Assembly (NCBI RefSeq): GCF_963665245.1
Contig: NZ_OY762267.1
Span: 3,258,001 to 3,322,000, forward strand
DNA length: 64,000 nucleotides
Source: an uncultured Paludibaculum sp.
Lineage (GTDB): Bacteria > Acidobacteriota > Terriglobia > Bryobacterales > Bryobacteraceae
Direction: 5' to 3'
Part shown: positions 43,084 to 52,615 of the stretch, one piece after another
Layout: every line of letters begins with the position of its first letter
How positions within the stretch are numbered: the first letter of the stretch is position 1
Made by a program: the position numbers and the translations under genes
Notes under the pieces: generated by a model
The model's input: the letters and a program-made list of their open reading frames with translations, nothing else
Told to the model about the DNA's origin: nothing
The model's database searches: none

Positions 43084-44636
43084 GCCTCGATTGTAGCCCT
43101 CAATTCCAACATATGGTCCGAAATACGCTCGGCCAGCCATTCGTCGTGCGTTGACAATACGACCGTGCCCGGATACCTCGTCAGCGCCTCCTCCAGCGCC
43201 GCACGCGCCTCCATCTCCAGATGATTCGTCGGCTCATCGAGCAATAGGAGGTTCGCACCCGAGAGAAGCAGCATCGCCATCCCGGCCTTGGTCCGCTCAC
43301 CAGCACTCAGCGTCGTCAGCGGACGAAGAATCTGCTCCGCCCGCAATTTCAGACAGGCCAGCATGGTTCGTACCCGCGTCTCGTCCGGGCAGACACTCAT
43401 GCACAGTTCCAATGGCGTCTGGTCCAGCGTCAGATTCTCACCTTCCTGGGCCAGGTAGCCCACGCGCACTCGTCCACCCAGACGAACCACCCCAGCATCC
43501 GGCTGCTCCGTGCCCGCCATCATTCGCAGCAACGTGCTTTTGCCCGATCCATTGGGCCCCGACAGCACCCAGCGCTCGCCCCGCGTGATGTGCAGATCCA
43601 TTTCTTCGAACAGCACCCGCTCGCCAAAGCGCTTGCTCATTCCTTCCACGCGCACCGCGATCTCATCGCCTCGTTCCACTGCGCTGAAGTCGAGTTCCGG
43701 AATACCCTGCTCCTCCCATGGCTTCTCAACGGATTCCAGCATCGACTGTCGCTCCCGCAGAATCCGCGCGGTCCGCGCGACTTTCGCAGCCTTCTTCGCA
43801 TAGTGCGGACCGCCGCCCCGCGCATCCCTCTGCCCTTCCGGTGGCTTCGCCACTTTTCGCGCCAGCGCCATGCGCTTCTCCGCCGCCGCCCGCTCCGCCG
43901 CGGCCTGCCGCTCGCGCGCGTCGTACTGCTGCCACGCCTGCCGCTCCTTCAGCGATCGCTGCTCGATGAACTTCTCGTAGTTGCCCTCGAAGCACTGCAC
44001 CACGCCCCGCTCCATCAGCACGGTCCGATTCGTCACCCGGTTCAGAAACGCGCGATCGTGCGACACCAGCAGGACCGCCGCATCCAAACGCCGCAACTCG
44101 CCCTCCAGCCACGCCCGTGCGGCCGAATCCAGATGATTCGTGGGTTCGTCCAGCAACAGCAGGTCCGCACCGGAGAGCAGGCACCGCGCCAGCTCCGCCC
44201 GCATCCGCTGGCCCGATGACAGATGCTCCGTCGCCAGACTCCAGCTCTCGTCGGGAAATCCGAGCCGGCTTAGGGCCCGCTCCACCCGCGCTTCAAAACC
44301 GGGGCCGCCCATTGCGACAAACTCCCCAAACCAATCGGGATCCTGACGCAGCCGCGCCAGTTCGGCATCGGCCTCCATCACGCGGTCGAAGAGCGTCTGG
44401 CCCGTACCTCGCGGCGCTTCCTGTGCCAGATACGCGACTCGCAGCCCACCTCGACGCACGACGCTGCCCGCGCTCGGCGCCAGATCTCCGAACACCACGC
44501 GCATAAGCGTCGATTTACCCGCGCCGTTCGGTCCCACAAGGCCAATCCGGTCACCGTTGTTGATTTCAAAGCAGGCGTGCGCAAACAGCGGCACCCCGCA
44601 CTGGATCTCGTAGCAAATCTCGTGGATTCGCAGCAT
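43080..44636 (-). CDS. ABC-F family ATPase (EttA/Uup-like)
   Basis: A soluble twin-ATPase without membrane domain, as in translation factors that act on the ribosome. The first ABC has [20 protein letters not shown] and LSSGQ followed by [12 protein letters not shown]; the second has [14 protein letters not shown] and [10 protein letters not shown] then [14 protein letters not shown]. The linker (about residues 235-315) is a long basic coiled coil, the P-site tRNA interaction motif region, with [16 protein letters not shown]. At 518 residues it fits EttA-size members. The start is ATG 44636, at the conserved [10 protein letters not shown]. The stop overlaps the methylmalonyl-CoA mutase start. 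Confidence 0.93.
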   Translation of the reverse strand: MLRIHEICYEIQCGVPLFAHACFEINNGDRIGLVGPNGAGKSTLMRVVFGDLAPSAGSVVRRGGLRVAYLAQEAPRGTGQTLFDRVMEADAELARLRQDPDWFGEFVAMGGPGFEARVERALSRLGFPDESWSLATEHLSSGQRMRAELARCLLSGADLLLLDEPTNHLDSAARAWLEGELRRLDAAVLLVSHDRAFLNRVTNRTVLMERGVVQCFEGNYEKFIEQRSLKERQAWQQYDARERQAAAERAAAEKRMALARKVAKPPEGQRDARGGGPHYAKKAAKVARTARILRERQSMLESVEKPWEEQGIPELDFSAVERGDEIAVRVEGMSKRFGERVLFEEMDLHITRGERWVLSGPNGSGKSTLLRMMAGTEQPDAGVVRLGGRVRVGYLAQEGENLTLDQTPLELCMSVCPDETRVRTMLACLKLRAEQILRPLTTLSAGERTKAGMAMLLLSGANLLLLDEPTNHLEMEARAALEEALTRYPGTVVLSTHDEWLAERISDHMLELRATIEA

Positions 44637-44772
44637 AGACCAATCCCCCTGCGCCCCATCGGGCGGCATGATGTCAAAAAGACGTGGGAATTTGGTTTAG
44701 CTGCGCATGCGTGCGAGGGTTGGGCCCTCGACACCATTATATTCCACCTACAATGAGATTTAGTCCGAACCC

Positions 44773-45393
44773 ATGGAAGATCAATCGTTCAACGAACCCC
44801 GCCTCGCCCTCAACCGCATCTATACGAAGACCGGCGACCAGGGCGATACCCACCTGGCCAGCGGCGAACGCGTCGCGAAGGACTCTCCTCGCCTGGAATG
44901 CTACGGTTGCGTGGATGAACTCAACTCCTTTGTCGGGGCCGCTGCCGTTACGTGCAATGGAGTCCCTACCCTGGCTCCGCTGGCCGAGATCCTGATACGG
45001 GTCCAGCACGAGCTCTTCAATCTCGGCTCCATCCTGGCCACGACACCGGAACACGTCCACCCAAAGCAGGCGCGCATCGCCGACGCCGACGTGTCGCAAT
45101 TGGAGTCCGAAATCGACTCGATGAATGCGGATCTGCCACCCCTGCGCAGCTTCGTCTTGCCCGGTGGATCGCGCATCAACACGGACCTTCACATCGCCCG
45201 CACCGTCTGCCGCAGAGCCGAGCGTCTGCTGGTCGGCGCCGCCCGCCAGGTCCCCATCGACCCGGTCAACCTGCGCTATCTGAACCGTCTGAGCGATGCC
45301 CTGTTCGTTTGGAGCCGCTGGGCAAACCACGTTCAAGACGTGGAAGAGACGCTCTGGTCCCCCAATCGCGCCGCTTCCGCCCAGCGCGGATAG
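44773..45393 (+). CDS. Cob(I)yrinic acid a,c-diamide adenosyltransferase (PduO/MMAB type)
   Basis: Transfers the adenosyl group of ATP to cob(I)alamin to make adenosylcobalamin, the cofactor of methylmalonyl-CoA mutase. The 206-residue sequence has the ATP-binding N-terminus RIYTKTGDQGDTHLASGERV, the central YGCVDELNSFVG, and the late VCRRAERLLVGAAR and YLNRLSDALFVWSRWANH, diagnostic of the PduO family. It is divergent from the ABC-F/mutase operon across 136 bases, so cofactor and enzyme genes sit together. Confidence 0.95.
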   Translation: MEDQSFNEPRLALNRIYTKTGDQGDTHLASGERVAKDSPRLECYGCVDELNSFVGAAAVTCNGVPTLAPLAEILIRVQHELFNLGSILATTPEHVHPKQARIADADVSQLESEIDSMNADLPPLRSFVLPGGSRINTDLHIARTVCRRAERLLVGAARQVPIDPVNLRYLNRLSDALFVWSRWANHVQDVEETLWSPNRAASAQRG

Positions 45394-45397
45394 ACGC

Positions 45398-46507
45398 ATG
45401 ACCCGCCTTTGGCGAAGCCCTCTGGTGCTGGCTTGCGCCGCGGTTCTGCTTGCCTTGTCGTGGCAGGCCACCAAGGTCCACGCGCTCCACCACGGCCAGT
45501 GGACAGCCCTCTTCTACACTTCGTCCACAGCGCCTGTTCCGCCCGACCTTCGCCCAGGCACGGCTGTCTTCCCGCCGGGTTCCGACTACGACGGGCAGTT
45601 CTACCGCTACATCGCCCACGACCTCTGGCCGCCCTTCGAATACAGCGCCTACGTCGACGCGCCCTTCAATCGCTATACGCGTGTGCTCTTTCCGGCCTTG
45701 GGGCGTCTCCTCGCGCTGGGAAACCCCGGATGGGTGGACCAAGGCATCATCGCGGCAGTCTTGCTCACGGTGTTCTGCGGCGTTTTCTGGTCCGCTCAGT
45801 TCTTTCTACTCCGGAACCGCGCGGCCGCCTGGGGACTGCTCTTCCTCGTCCTGCCGGCCACCATCTCGTCGGTCGATCGTCTCATCACGGACTCGCTACT
45901 CGCCGCTCTGACCGTCGCTTTCCTGCGCTTCTCTTCCGCTCGCGCTCTCTGGCCCGTCGCGGCCGCAGCAGCGCTCACGCGCGAATACGGAGCCGTCATT
46001 GCCGCCGCCCTCGCGTTCTCAACGCGCCGTGTTGTGCTCTATCTCACGGCGGCTGCACCGGCTGTTTCCTGGTGGATTCTCGTCTGGAAGTATTGCCCGC
46101 CCGGCCAGCCCGCGCGCGAATTCGGCTTCCTGCCGCTTGCTCTCATCCACCGCATCGCGACACCACGCGCGCCCTGGCTGCTCGCTGTCCTCGACCTAAT
46201 GGCCATCACCGGACTCGTGGTCTGTCTCGTGCTGGTCGCCCGTTGGGCCTGGCCCCACCGCACGGAGGCCGCCCCACTGGCGGTTCTCCTTTGGAGCGTT
46301 CTCGCTATGGTCACCGGCGGTCCCAACATCATGTACGAGCCCTTTTCCTGGGCCAGGGTCTTCTCGCCGCTCTTCTGTTGGGTGCTCTACGAAAGCATCT
46401 TGCGACGCACAGCGACGGGAGTCGTCGCGGTGCTCGCCGTTGCGGCCACGCCGCTGGCCATCGATGCCAAGGCGCTACTTATCGCCATCGGTCTCCTCGG
46501 CTCCTGA
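45398..46507 (+). CDS. Polytopic membrane protein, probable GT-C-type glycosyltransferase
   Basis: The 369-residue protein has about nine membrane segments. An early extracytoplasmic loop carries GSDYDGQFYRYIAHDLWPPF, with paired acidic residues near the first helix as in dolichyl-phosphate/polyprenol GT-C enzymes. It starts four bases after the adenosyltransferase stop (ATG 45398). A sugar-transfer role is inferred from topology and the DGQFY motif only; an unrelated membrane protein is possible. It converges with the 2-oxoglutarate dehydrogenase gene. Confidence 0.65.
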   Translation: MTRLWRSPLVLACAAVLLALSWQATKVHALHHGQWTALFYTSSTAPVPPDLRPGTAVFPPGSDYDGQFYRYIAHDLWPPFEYSAYVDAPFNRYTRVLFPALGRLLALGNPGWVDQGIIAAVLLTVFCGVFWSAQFFLLRNRAAAWGLLFLVLPATISSVDRLITDSLLAALTVAFLRFSSARALWPVAAAAALTREYGAVIAAALAFSTRRVVLYLTAAAPAVSWWILVWKYCPPGQPAREFGFLPLALIHRIATPRAPWLLAVLDLMAITGLVVCLVLVARWAWPHRTEAAPLAVLLWSVLAMVTGGPNIMYEPFSWARVFSPLFCWVLYESILRRTATGVVAVLAVAATPLAIDAKALLIAIGLLGS

Positions 46508-46577
46508 TCGCGGAACTCCGGGTGTCCCACGGCGGCACAGATCTCCTGTCCCGCCGCGCCGGCTCCAGCCCCGGTCC

Positions 46578-49500
46578 TTATGCCTGGCCCGGCACCAGCT
46601 CTTTCCGGGCCTTCGCCACCACCCGATAGCGCCGCTGTCGCACCGGTCCGCCACTGAAGGCATCTTCCATCACCGCCGCGTGCTCCTGTGCGTGCCGCTT
46701 GCTGGAACCGGTGGAAGGCGCTGCCGCCTCCTGCCGTCCCGCGTAACGAAGCGTCCGCCGCGTGGCCGCCAGCATCGGCTCCAGCTTGTCGCGGACAAAC
46801 AGGTACGCGCCCTGATTCCGCGGCTCTTCCTGGGCCCATACAATCTCGGCGGTCGAAGGATACCGCCACAACATCGTCTCGATCTCCTCGGTGGGCCACG
46901 GGTACATCTGCTCCAACCGGATGATCGCCACGTTGTTCAGTTCGCGCTTTTCGCGTTCCGCCACAAGCTCGTAGTAGATCTTGCCCGTGCAGAAGATCAC
47001 TCGCGACACACGGTCCGGCGCGGCGGCGCCGGTATCGCCGATCACCGGTTCGAAATGGCCGTGAGTGAAATCGGCCAGCGTGCTCACCGCCTTCGGGTGC
47101 CGCAACAGGCTCTTCGGGGTCATCAGGATCAGAGGCTTGCGCAAGCCGCGCCGGTCCTGCCCGCCGTACATCTGGCGCCGCAGCAGGTGGAAATACTGCG
47201 CTGGTGACGTCACGTTGCACACCTGCATGTTGTTCTCGGCGCAAAGTTGCAGGAATCGTTCCAGCCGCGCGCTGGAATGCTCCGGACCCTGCCCCTCGTA
47301 CCCATGCGGCAGCAGCAGCACCAACCCGCTCGGCTGGCCCCACTTCGCTTCGCATGACGCCACGAACTGGTCGATCATGATCTGCGCGCCGTTCGCAAAG
47401 TCGCCGAACTGCGCTTCCCACAAGGTGAGCGTCAACGGGTCGCCCAGCGAATAGCCGAACTCGAAGCCCATCACGCCATACTCCGACAGCGAGCTATCGA
47501 ACACCTCAAACCGCGCCTGCTGAGGATCCATGTGCATCAATGGCGTGTGCACGTGGCCCGTGTTGAAATCGAAGTACTCCAGATGACGCTGCGAGAAGGT
47601 GCCGCGCCCGCTGTCCTGCCCGCTGAGCCGCACCGGAGTCCCTTCCAGCGCCAACGTTCCAAACGCCAGAGCCTCGCCGGTCGCCCAGTCCGCCGCGCCG
47701 CCCTTCAGAATCTCCTTGCGCTTCTCAATGAAGCCCTTCAGCTTCGGATGCAGGGTGAACGTGTCGGGGAAGGTCGTCATGCCCTCCACCACGCGCGCAA
47801 TCAGGCTTTCGTCCACCGAGGTCTTTGGGCATACGAGCGGAACGGTGGTCTCCTCGAAGGTCGTCACCTCCTGCAGTTCCCACTTCTCGCCCTTCTGTTG
47901 CGCCTCTTCGTGCGCCGCGTTGAGGGCATCCTGGATCTGTTTGCGGATCCGCTCCACGGCGTCCTTGGTGACCGTGCCTTCCTTGGTCAGCCGTTCCGCA
48001 TACTGTGTCCCGATCGGCTTCTTCGCCTTGATGATCTTGTACATCAGCGGTTGCGTGTAGCTGGGATCATCCGCCTCGTTATGGCCGTACCGGCGGTAGC
48101 AGATCATGTCGATGACGACATCTTTCTTGAACCGCATCCGGTAATCGATGGCGATCTGCGTGGCGCGTACGCAGGCCTCCGGATCGTCGCCGTTCACATG
48201 CAGGATCGGAGCCTGCACGGTTCGGGCCACGTCGGTACAGTAGGTCGATGAGCGGCTCTCGTCCGGCGTCGACGTGAACCCGATCTGGTTGTTGATCACC
48301 AGATGGATCGTGCCGCCGGTGCGATAACCGTTCAACTGCGACATGTTGAGCGTTTCCACCACCACACCCTGGCCCGCGAACGCCGCGTCGCCATGCACCA
48401 GGATCGGCAGCACCTTCTCGCGCTTGACGTCGCCCATCCACGTCTGCTTGGCGCGGACGATGCCTTCCACCACCGGATCCACGGCTTCCAGATGGCTCGG
48501 ATTCGGCGCGAGAGAGACCTTGATCTCCTTGCCCGAAGCCGTCCGCTGGATTCCGCTTGCGCCCAGGTGATACTTCACGTCGCCGGAGCCCTGTGTCGCT
48601 TCCGGATCCACGTTGCCTTCAAACTCGCCGAACACCTGCGACATCGATTTGCCGATCAGGTTGGAAAGCACCGTAAGGCGCCCGCGGTGAGCCATACCCA
48701 CCACCATCTCCTGCACGCCGCTGTCCGCCGCTCGGTCCAGGCACTCGTCCAGCACCACCATGGCGCTCTCGCCGCCCTCCAGCGAGAACCGCTTCTGCCC
48801 CACAAACCGCGTGTGCAGGAAGTTCTCAAAACTCTCGGCCTGCAGCAACTTCAGCAGCACGCGCCGTTTGGCGGTCTCTTCCAGCGGCCAGTTGTTGGCC
48901 TGTGGTTCCATCCGCTCCTGCAGCCAGCGCTTCTCCTCCGGGTGCTGGATGTGCATGTACTCGCAGCCCAGCCGCCCGCAGTAGGTCTGCCGCAGGGTCT
49001 CCAGAATGGCACGCAGAGTGACGATTGTCTGCTTCCCACTGGTCGCCAGATTGCCGATGATGAACTCGCGGTCGAAATCCCAGATGCTCAGTCCGTACGT
49101 TGTCGGATCCAGTTCCGGGTGATAGCTCGGCTGCACACCCAGCGGATTCAGATCCGCGATCAGGTGCCCTCGCACGCGGTAGGCATTGATCAGTTGCAGC
49201 ACCGCCGCCTGTTTGGCAATCTCTTCCATCCGCTTCTCATCGCGGAAGGCGGAACCGGCGGCCTTGCGGTCGACCTGCCAGCGGAACGGCTGGTAAGGCA
49301 TCCGGGTCTGCTCGAAGATCTCGTCGTAGAACCCTTCGCTGCCCTCCAGCAGCGCTTGCAGCTTGCCGAGAAACTGGCCTGACTCCGCGCCCTGAATGAT
49401 CCGATGGTCGTACGTGCACGACATCGTCATCACCTTGCAGACACCCAGCGTGGCCCGCAGTTCGTCGCTCACACCCTGGAACTCGGCCGGAAAGTCGATG

Positions 49501-50324
49501 CTGCCCGTTGCGATGATCGCGCCCTGACCCGGCATCAGACGCGGCACGCTGCCCAGCGTCCCCACGGTGCCCGGATTCGTCAGCGAAACAGTCGTGCCTT
49601 TGAAATCGTCCACCGTCAACTTGCCGGTCCGCGACTTCGCCACAATCTCGTCAAAGGCGGTAAGGAACTCGTAGAACCCTTTCGCCCCAGCATTCTTGAT
49701 GCTCGGCACCACCAGCGACCGGTGGCCGTCCTTGCCCGCCACGTCGACAGCGATGCCGATGTTGATCTCGGGCCGCACCACCCGATGCGCCTGGCCGTCA
49801 ATTTCGGCATAAGCATCGTTGATGGCCGGCACTTTCTTGATCGCCTTCACCATGGCCCAGGCGATCAGGTGCGTGTAGCTGATCTTGCTCTTGCCATGCA
49901 GGTCGCGCCAATGGTTCAGCAAACGCCGGTTCTCGTCGATGACCTTGACGGGAATTGTGCGCTGGGACGTCGCCGTCGGCACCGTCAGGCTCAGCGTCAT
50001 GTTCTCCGCAATCCGCATCGGAGCGCCCTTCAGCGGCACCAACTGATCAGCGGGACTCAACGCTACTGCGGGAACGGTGGGCGCCACCGGGCGAACCTGG
50101 ACCGTCTGCGGAGGAGCGGGCGCCGGAGCCGGAGCTTCGGCTGGAGGCTGCGCCGCAACCGCTACGGCTGAGGCCCCGGGCTCATCGCCCTCCTCGTCCG
50201 GTTCGGCTTCAAACTTCTCTTTCCAGCTCTCGTCTACGTTGTGGCTGTTATTAACAAATTCTTGATACAGCTCTTCTTCCAGCCAAGAGTTGATCGTGAT
50301 GCGCTGTCGCGGTTCTGAGGACAT
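46578..50324 (-). CDS. kgd: Fused 2-oxoglutarate dehydrogenase E1/succinyltransferase E2 (KGD/OdhA type)
   Basis: This is a citric acid cycle enzyme of 1248 residues. The N-terminus (SWLEEELYQEFVNNSHNVDE) and the Ala/Pro-rich linker are followed by an E2 acyltransferase domain (about 115-340) with the catalytic TMSCTYDHRIIQGAESG motif but no lipoyl domain. Then comes the ThDP-dependent E1 (about 390-1240): AHRGRLTVLSN, HLGASG, NPSHLEAVDPVV, the GDAAFAGQG ThDP/Mg site, and HGYEGQGPEHSSARLERFLQ. This fusion is best known from Actinobacteria such as Mycobacterium and Corynebacterium. The start is ATG 50324; 27 upstream codons of the frame are not conserved. The E3 partner is not in the window. 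Confidence 0.95.
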   Translation of the reverse strand: MSSEPRQRITINSWLEEELYQEFVNNSHNVDESWKEKFEAEPDEEGDEPGASAVAVAAQPPAEAPAPAPAPPQTVQVRPVAPTVPAVALSPADQLVPLKGAPMRIAENMTLSLTVPTATSQRTIPVKVIDENRRLLNHWRDLHGKSKISYTHLIAWAMVKAIKKVPAINDAYAEIDGQAHRVVRPEINIGIAVDVAGKDGHRSLVVPSIKNAGAKGFYEFLTAFDEIVAKSRTGKLTVDDFKGTTVSLTNPGTVGTLGSVPRLMPGQGAIIATGSIDFPAEFQGVSDELRATLGVCKVMTMSCTYDHRIIQGAESGQFLGKLQALLEGSEGFYDEIFEQTRMPYQPFRWQVDRKAAGSAFRDEKRMEEIAKQAAVLQLINAYRVRGHLIADLNPLGVQPSYHPELDPTTYGLSIWDFDREFIIGNLATSGKQTIVTLRAILETLRQTYCGRLGCEYMHIQHPEEKRWLQERMEPQANNWPLEETAKRRVLLKLLQAESFENFLHTRFVGQKRFSLEGGESAMVVLDECLDRAADSGVQEMVVGMAHRGRLTVLSNLIGKSMSQVFGEFEGNVDPEATQGSGDVKYHLGASGIQRTASGKEIKVSLAPNPSHLEAVDPVVEGIVRAKQTWMGDVKREKVLPILVHGDAAFAGQGVVVETLNMSQLNGYRTGGTIHLVINNQIGFTSTPDESRSSTYCTDVARTVQAPILHVNGDDPEACVRATQIAIDYRMRFKKDVVIDMICYRRYGHNEADDPSYTQPLMYKIIKAKKPIGTQYAERLTKEGTVTKDAVERIRKQIQDALNAAHEEAQQKGEKWELQEVTTFEETTVPLVCPKTSVDESLIARVVEGMTTFPDTFTLHPKLKGFIEKRKEILKGGAADWATGEALAFGTLALEGTPVRLSGQDSGRGTFSQRHLEYFDFNTGHVHTPLMHMDPQQARFEVFDSSLSEYGVMGFEFGYSLGDPLTLTLWEAQFGDFANGAQIMIDQFVASCEAKWGQPSGLVLLLPHGYEGQGPEHSSARLERFLQLCAENNMQVCNVTSPAQYFHLLRRQMYGGQDRRGLRKPLILMTPKSLLRHPKAVSTLADFTHGHFEPVIGDTGAAAPDRVSRVIFCTGKIYYELVAEREKRELNNVAIIRLEQMYPWPTEEIETMLWRYPSTAEIVWAQEEPRNQGAYLFVRDKLEPMLAATRRTLRYAGRQEAAAPSTGSSKRHAQEHAAVMEDAFSGGPVRQRRYRVVAKARKELVPGQA

Positions 50325-50463
50325 GGTGTAATTGCGGCGAGGTACGCCCAGACTGGGCCCAGTCTTGCTTTCAGGATAACTCCCTTTTCGACAGATGCGC
50401 GGCACCCCCTTATGGGTTCCACGATCACCCGCGTAGCCTTGCGTTTACAATGTGCGTAACGGA

Positions 50464-51063
50464 ATGAAACTCCTCGTCTTCTCCGATATCCACAACGATC
50501 TTGCAATGCTCCGGCGGCTCATGGAGACCGATGCGGACTACTACGTCGCGGCCGGCGACATGGTGAACTGGGCTCGCGGCCTCGACGCCATTGGCCCAAT
50601 CCTACAGCCCAAGGCCCCGCGAGTCTACGTTCTGCCGGGCAACCACGAGCACGCCGACCAGATCGAGGCCTTCTGCCTCAAGTTCGGCCTCAATCCATTG
50701 CATGGGCGGCACTTCCAGGCCGGCAGGCGCGTTGTGGCGGGACTCGGCCATTCCAGCCCAACCCCTTTCGATACCCCTGGCGAGTACTCGGAATCCGAGA
50801 TGGCGGAGCGTCTCGCCCCGTTGGCGGACCCTCACCCGGAGATTCTCATCTGCCACTGCCCGCCCCTGGGCACGCCCCTTGACGAAGCCGCCCCGGGCCG
50901 CCACTTCGGCAGTCAGGCCGTCGGAGACTTTCTGGCCAAGGTGCAGCCGGTCTGGTTCTTCTGCGGCCACATCCATGAAGCCGCGGGGCGGGAGACGGCG
51001 CTAGGCTCCACTCGCGCCCGAAACGTTGGGAAGCAGGGCTACCTGCTTGAGCTGCCGGATTGA
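50464..51063 (+). CDS. Calcineurin-like metallophosphoesterase
   Basis: The 199-residue protein has the dinuclear metal site residues in order: VFSDIHND (Asp, His), AAGDMVNW (Asp), LPGNHEHADQ (Asn, His), ILICHCPP (His) and FCGHIHEA (Gly-His-x-His). This is the small YfcE/MJ0936-like class of phosphodiesterases. The start is ATG 50464 at the conserved first strand. It is divergent from the 2-oxoglutarate dehydrogenase gene across 139 bases. The substrate is unknown. Confidence 0.88.
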   Translation: MKLLVFSDIHNDLAMLRRLMETDADYYVAAGDMVNWARGLDAIGPILQPKAPRVYVLPGNHEHADQIEAFCLKFGLNPLHGRHFQAGRRVVAGLGHSSPTPFDTPGEYSESEMAERLAPLADPHPEILICHCPPLGTPLDEAAPGRHFGSQAVGDFLAKVQPVWFFCGHIHEAAGRETALGSTRARNVGKQGYLLELPD

Positions 51064-51108
51064 TTCAGATGCACGCTGGATGTGTATAATTCCAGTCAGG
51101 CATACACA
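51060..51108 (+). promoter_or_regulatory. vapBC promoter and operator
   Basis: A perfect -10 box TATAAT (51085-51090) has TTGATT (51060-51065) 19 bases upstream. The inverted repeat TGTGTAT (51081-51087) and ATACACA (51102-51108), with a 14-base spacer, overlaps the -10, as expected for a VapB/VapBC autorepressor site. Confidence 0.7.
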
Positions 51109-51111
51109 TTC

Positions 51112-51306
51112 ATGCGAACCAATATTGTCATCGACGACAAATTGATGAGTGAAACCCTGCGGGCAACCGGCCTGAAGACGAAGCGCGAAGCTGTTGAACA
51201 GGGCCTGCGGACCTTGCTCCGGCTCAGCCGCCAGACGGAGATCCGCAAGTTCCGTGGAAAGCTGAACTGGCAGGGTGATCTTGATGCGATGAGGACCGAC
51301 CGTTGA
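51112..51306 (+). CDS. vapB: VapB-family antitoxin
   Basis: This 64-residue antitoxin of a type II pair binds its own operator through the N-terminal ribbon-helix-helix (MRTNIVIDDKLMSETLRATG, then TKREAVEQGLRTLLRL) and neutralises VapC with its C-terminal tail (KFRGKLNWQGDLDAMR). This matches the DUF2191/VapB pattern. The start is ATG 51112, just after the operator; ten codons further out would place it inside the operator. The stop overlaps the vapC TTG start by three bases. Confidence 0.92.
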   Translation: MRTNIVIDDKLMSETLRATGLKTKREAVEQGLRTLLRLSRQTEIRKFRGKLNWQGDLDAMRTDR

Positions 51307-51695
51307 TCCTTGTGGATTCGAGCGTCTGGATCGACTACTTCAGAGGCGCCGTCACGCCACAAACAGAAAAGCTCGATAGCGTGCTGGGCCAGGAACCCCT
51401 GGCCGTGGGCGACCTGATTCTGGCGGAGGTGCTGCGGGGTTTCTCCGGCGAGCAGGATTTCGAAGAAGCAAGACGGCTCCTGACTTCCCTGGAGGTTGTG
51501 GACTTGGGCGGCCAGGAAGTCGCTATTCAATCCGCGAGGAACTTCCGCACACTGAGAGCGCTAGGCGTCACCGTGCGCAAGACAATAGATACCGTGATAG
51601 CCACACGCTGTATCGAAAGCGGCTATCACCTCCTCCACAACGATCGCGACTTCGATCCCTTCGCCAAGCACCTCGGCCTACGTGTCGTTGAGTGA
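51303..51695 (+). CDS. vapC: VapC toxin, PIN-domain ribonuclease
   Basis: The 130-residue PIN nuclease has the acidic set expected for Mg2+: D5 in ILVDSSVWIDYF, E42 in LAEVLRG, D96 in TIDTVIATRC and D114/D116 in HNDRDFDPF. VapC toxins cleave tRNA or rRNA when not held by VapB. It starts with TTG 51303, overlapping the vapB stop (TTGA), so translation is coupled. All catalytic residues are present and the length is normal, so the pair looks intact. Confidence 0.93.
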   Translation: MILVDSSVWIDYFRGAVTPQTEKLDSVLGQEPLAVGDLILAEVLRGFSGEQDFEEARRLLTSLEVVDLGGQEVAIQSARNFRTLRALGVTVRKTIDTVIATRCIESGYHLLHNDRDFDPFAKHLGLRVVE

Positions 51696-51768
51696 TCCCT
51701 GGCTGGGCCTCACCATCGTGAATTGCTATCGCGGTTTCAATTCGGACGTGCGGCTCTGACGCGAGATC

Positions 51769-52530
51769 TCAGTTGTTCGTCTCCACATCCAGCCCGCCCG
51801 CAGCTTCCAGGTCCGCCAGCGGAATCCGTCTCGCCCCTACGTAAGTCACACTAAAATAAGGGTCTGACAGCGGCGTCACCATCACCGTCTTGCGGCGGTT
51901 CGGTGCATGGATAAACGAGCCTCCGCCCACGTACATGCCCACATGCCAACCTCTGCGCCGATGGTGGAAGAACACCAGGTCGCCGGGCAACAGCTCCGAC
52001 TTCTCGACCGGGACCCCGATGTGGAACTGCGCAGGGGCCGAGGTCGGCAACGCGAGCGAGAAGTTCGACTGGTACACATACCGGACAAATCCGCTGCAGT
52101 CGAAGCCGTTCTCGGGGCTGCGTCCGCCCCAGCGGTAAGGAGTGCCAATCAGCGAATATGCCGTGGCCAACAATGGCTTCGTGCAAGTCAGACAGGTGCC
52201 GGGAACGGGAGGTGGTGGCGGGTAGGTGGGAATGCTCAGCGAAAGAATCGGCAACGCAGTCAGCCCATTAGGCATCACATCCACAGGTTCGAGAAACGGA
52301 CCAAAGTTCCGTGTAGGTGGCTTGGGCGTGCTTCGGCGCGCCACGGACCGTTTGTGAGTTCTGTGGCCGCGCCTGGCGACGGCAGCCTTCCCCTTGACAA
52401 CGGGGCGCTTCGCCTTCGCCGCTGGCCTCTTGCCGGTAGCGGTCTTCTTGCTGGCCGCGTGGACTGAGCCGCCCATGGTCAACAAGAGCGGCAGCAGCGC
52501 CAGGATCAGACTGAAGAGAACAGTACGCAA
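51769..52530 (-). CDS. Exported NlpC/P60-family cell-wall peptidase
   Basis: The signal peptide is at residues 1-25 (LFSLILALLPLLLTMGGSVHA). A Lys/Arg-rich region (28-75) may bind the wall or nucleic acid, followed by a proline-rich stretch. The NlpC/P60 domain (about 120-235) has the catalytic Cys145 in NGFDCSGFVRY, His196 in GWHVGMYVGG and His208 in FIHAP. These enzymes cleave the gamma-D-glutamyl-diaminopimelate bond of peptidoglycan. The start is TTG 52530, with AAAGGA seven to ten bases upstream. It is divergent from prfB. Confidence 0.9.
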   Translation of the reverse strand: MRTVLFSLILALLPLLLTMGGSVHAASKKTATGKRPAAKAKRPVVKGKAAVARRGHRTHKRSVARRSTPKPPTRNFGPFLEPVDVMPNGLTALPILSLSIPTYPPPPPVPGTCLTCTKPLLATAYSLIGTPYRWGGRSPENGFDCSGFVRYVYQSNFSLALPTSAPAQFHIGVPVEKSELLPGDLVFFHHRRRGWHVGMYVGGGSFIHAPNRRKTVMVTPLSDPYFSVTYVGARRIPLADLEAAGGLDVETNN

Positions 52531-52615
52531 GTCCTAATCCTTTTCCAAACCCCACAAGTCTACACAACTTAAGCGCCGGATGGGAAATCCGTCTGGCATT
52601 GGTAGGATAGAGTCT

